From SIG459 sp045538735 (GTDB lineage: Bacteria; Bacillota; Clostridia; Oscillospirales; Oscillospiraceae): a DNA stretch of 22,047 nucleotides. The notes below the pieces were generated by a model, which was given only the letters and a program-made list of their open reading frames with translations, was not told the DNA's origin and ran no database searches. A program made the translations under genes and the position numbers. Shown here piece after piece: positions 21,720 through 22,047 of the stretch (positions are counted from its first letter, which is position 1; every line of letters begins with the position of its first letter). The DNA is taken from contig JAZSRY010000045.1 of assembly GCA_045538735.1 (NCBI GenBank), positions 1-22,047 of the forward strand. The letters run 5' to 3'.

Positions 21720-21958
21720 ATGTTCTCCTTTAGAAAATAATAATTATTTGGCCTGTGTTTTAAAGTGACATGTTTAGTATGTGCCTAATTTAATGGGTGT
21801 GCAGATAATGATACCCAATACAGATCCATTGTATGTACGAGGCTATTCTTAAGCATTTATGTATATATGCCAATAGAACTCATGCTTGCCCTTCACTCAA
21901 GAGTATAGGATAATTCCTAATTATCTTCATAGTATTTGATAGCCAAGGAGAAAATGCG
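21720..21958. promoter_or_regulatory. Divergent intergenic region with a palindrome
   Basis: This gap separates the membrane-protein gene from the TIR-domain gene. AAATAAT (21735-21741) and ATTATTT (21743-21749) form a near-perfect palindrome close to the ribosome binding site of the membrane-protein gene, a possible operator. TATAGGATAAT near 21905 holds possible -10 sequences for the TIR gene, but no good -35 is seen. Confidence 0.3.
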
Positions 21959-22047
21959 ATGACAGTGTTTATTAGTTGGTCGAAAAGAGTCAGCATGCAG
22001 TTCGCGCTAAAGACAAAAGAGCTCTTGGAAAGCATTAATCCCCCAAT
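21959..22047 (+). CDS. Start of a probable TIR-domain protein (partial)
   Basis: Only the first 29 codons are in the window: MTVFISWSKRVSMQFALKTK followed by ELLESINPP. The opening hydrophobic strand ending in FISWS, followed by a Ser/Lys helix leading to a ...LLESINPP loop, is the usual beginning of bacterial TIR domains. Many of these cleave NAD+ or make nucleotide signals in antiphage defence. AAGGAG eight nt before the ATG supports the start. Because the catalytic Glu region lies beyond the edge, activity and domain make-up cannot be judged. Confidence 0.6.
   Translation, partial: MTVFISWSKRVSMQFALKTKELLESINPP

Larger units (their letters stand above)
16748..22047. mobile_element. Left part of an integrative element or island at tRNA-Val
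   Basis: The layout tRNA 3' end, integrase reading towards the tRNA, excisionase-like gene, then accessory genes is the usual left end of a tRNA-integrated element. From about 19,100 the DNA is clearly more AT-rich than the core genes. No second copy of the tRNA 3' end (the expected attR) is visible, so the right boundary is outside the window. It is also possible that the second recombinase at 19964 marks a separate nested insertion. No conjugation, relaxase or replication genes are seen in this part. Confidence 0.6.

Noticed and set aside
16748..22047. A second copy of the tRNA-Val 3' end (attR) within the window
   Set aside because: No repeat of the T-arm/acceptor sequence was seen to the right of the tRNA, so the element end must lie outside.
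1..22047. CRISPR array, rRNA genes or insertion sequences with DDE transposase
   Set aside because: No regularly spaced repeats, no rRNA-like sequence and no transposase signature were seen in the window.

Overview
The window looks like a chromosomal segment of an endospore-forming Clostridia bacterium, probably of the Oscillospiraceae/Ruminococcaceae type. The reasons are the dgt-dnaG-rpoD macromolecular synthesis cluster, a YpeB spore germination protein, strong AGGAGG-type ribosome binding sites, and housekeeping DNA of moderate G+C that gives way to AT-rich DNA on the right. The species call is inference; no rRNA is present.

Region 1 (1-8533). A minus-strand operon dgt > dnaG > rpoD > GNAT acetyltransferase (partial) runs off the left edge. 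Upstream of it lies a second tight minus-strand operon, yfcE-like phosphodiesterase > nth > hflX > yigZ, whose genes overlap or nearly touch and which ends at an intrinsic terminator at 4500-4536. Divergent from it is a plus-strand set of three small proteins of unknown function (7636-8533). The last of these overlaps, tail to tail, a wecA/tagO-type glycosyltransferase gene.

Region 2 (8523-12650). trpS and wecA/tagO are read leftwards and gltX rightwards from back-to-back sigma-A promoters. Between the gltX promoter and the gltX ribosome binding site is a strongly structured RNA of about 237 nt. Its 17-pair closing stem encloses two further long arms. I do not recognise the family, and it is the most interesting feature of the core region.

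Region 3 (12651-16747). This holds two tandem paralogous small membrane proteins, a lipoprotein, ypeB, an unusual zinc-ribbon/TM/Cna-B/BIG2 protein, and a tRNA-Val(GAC) gene with its own promoter and terminator.

Region 4 (16748-22047). This is an apparent integrative element or island inserted at the 3' end of tRNA-Val. Three 12-bp tandem repeats (possible integrase arm sites) are followed by a Tn916-type integrase, an excisionase-like protein and a MazF-type toxin in one minus-strand operon. Further right come a 100-bp nested foldback, a hairpin-rich stretch without a convincing gene, an unknown ORF, and a second (XerC/D-like) tyrosine recombinase. That recombinase gene is bracketed by long perfect palindromes, one of which buries its ribosome binding site. 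At the right edge a small three-helix membrane protein diverges from the first 29 codons of a likely TIR-domain protein. The TIR start, the recombinases and the AT-rich DNA suggest a defence or mobile island that continues past the window; its right end is not visible.
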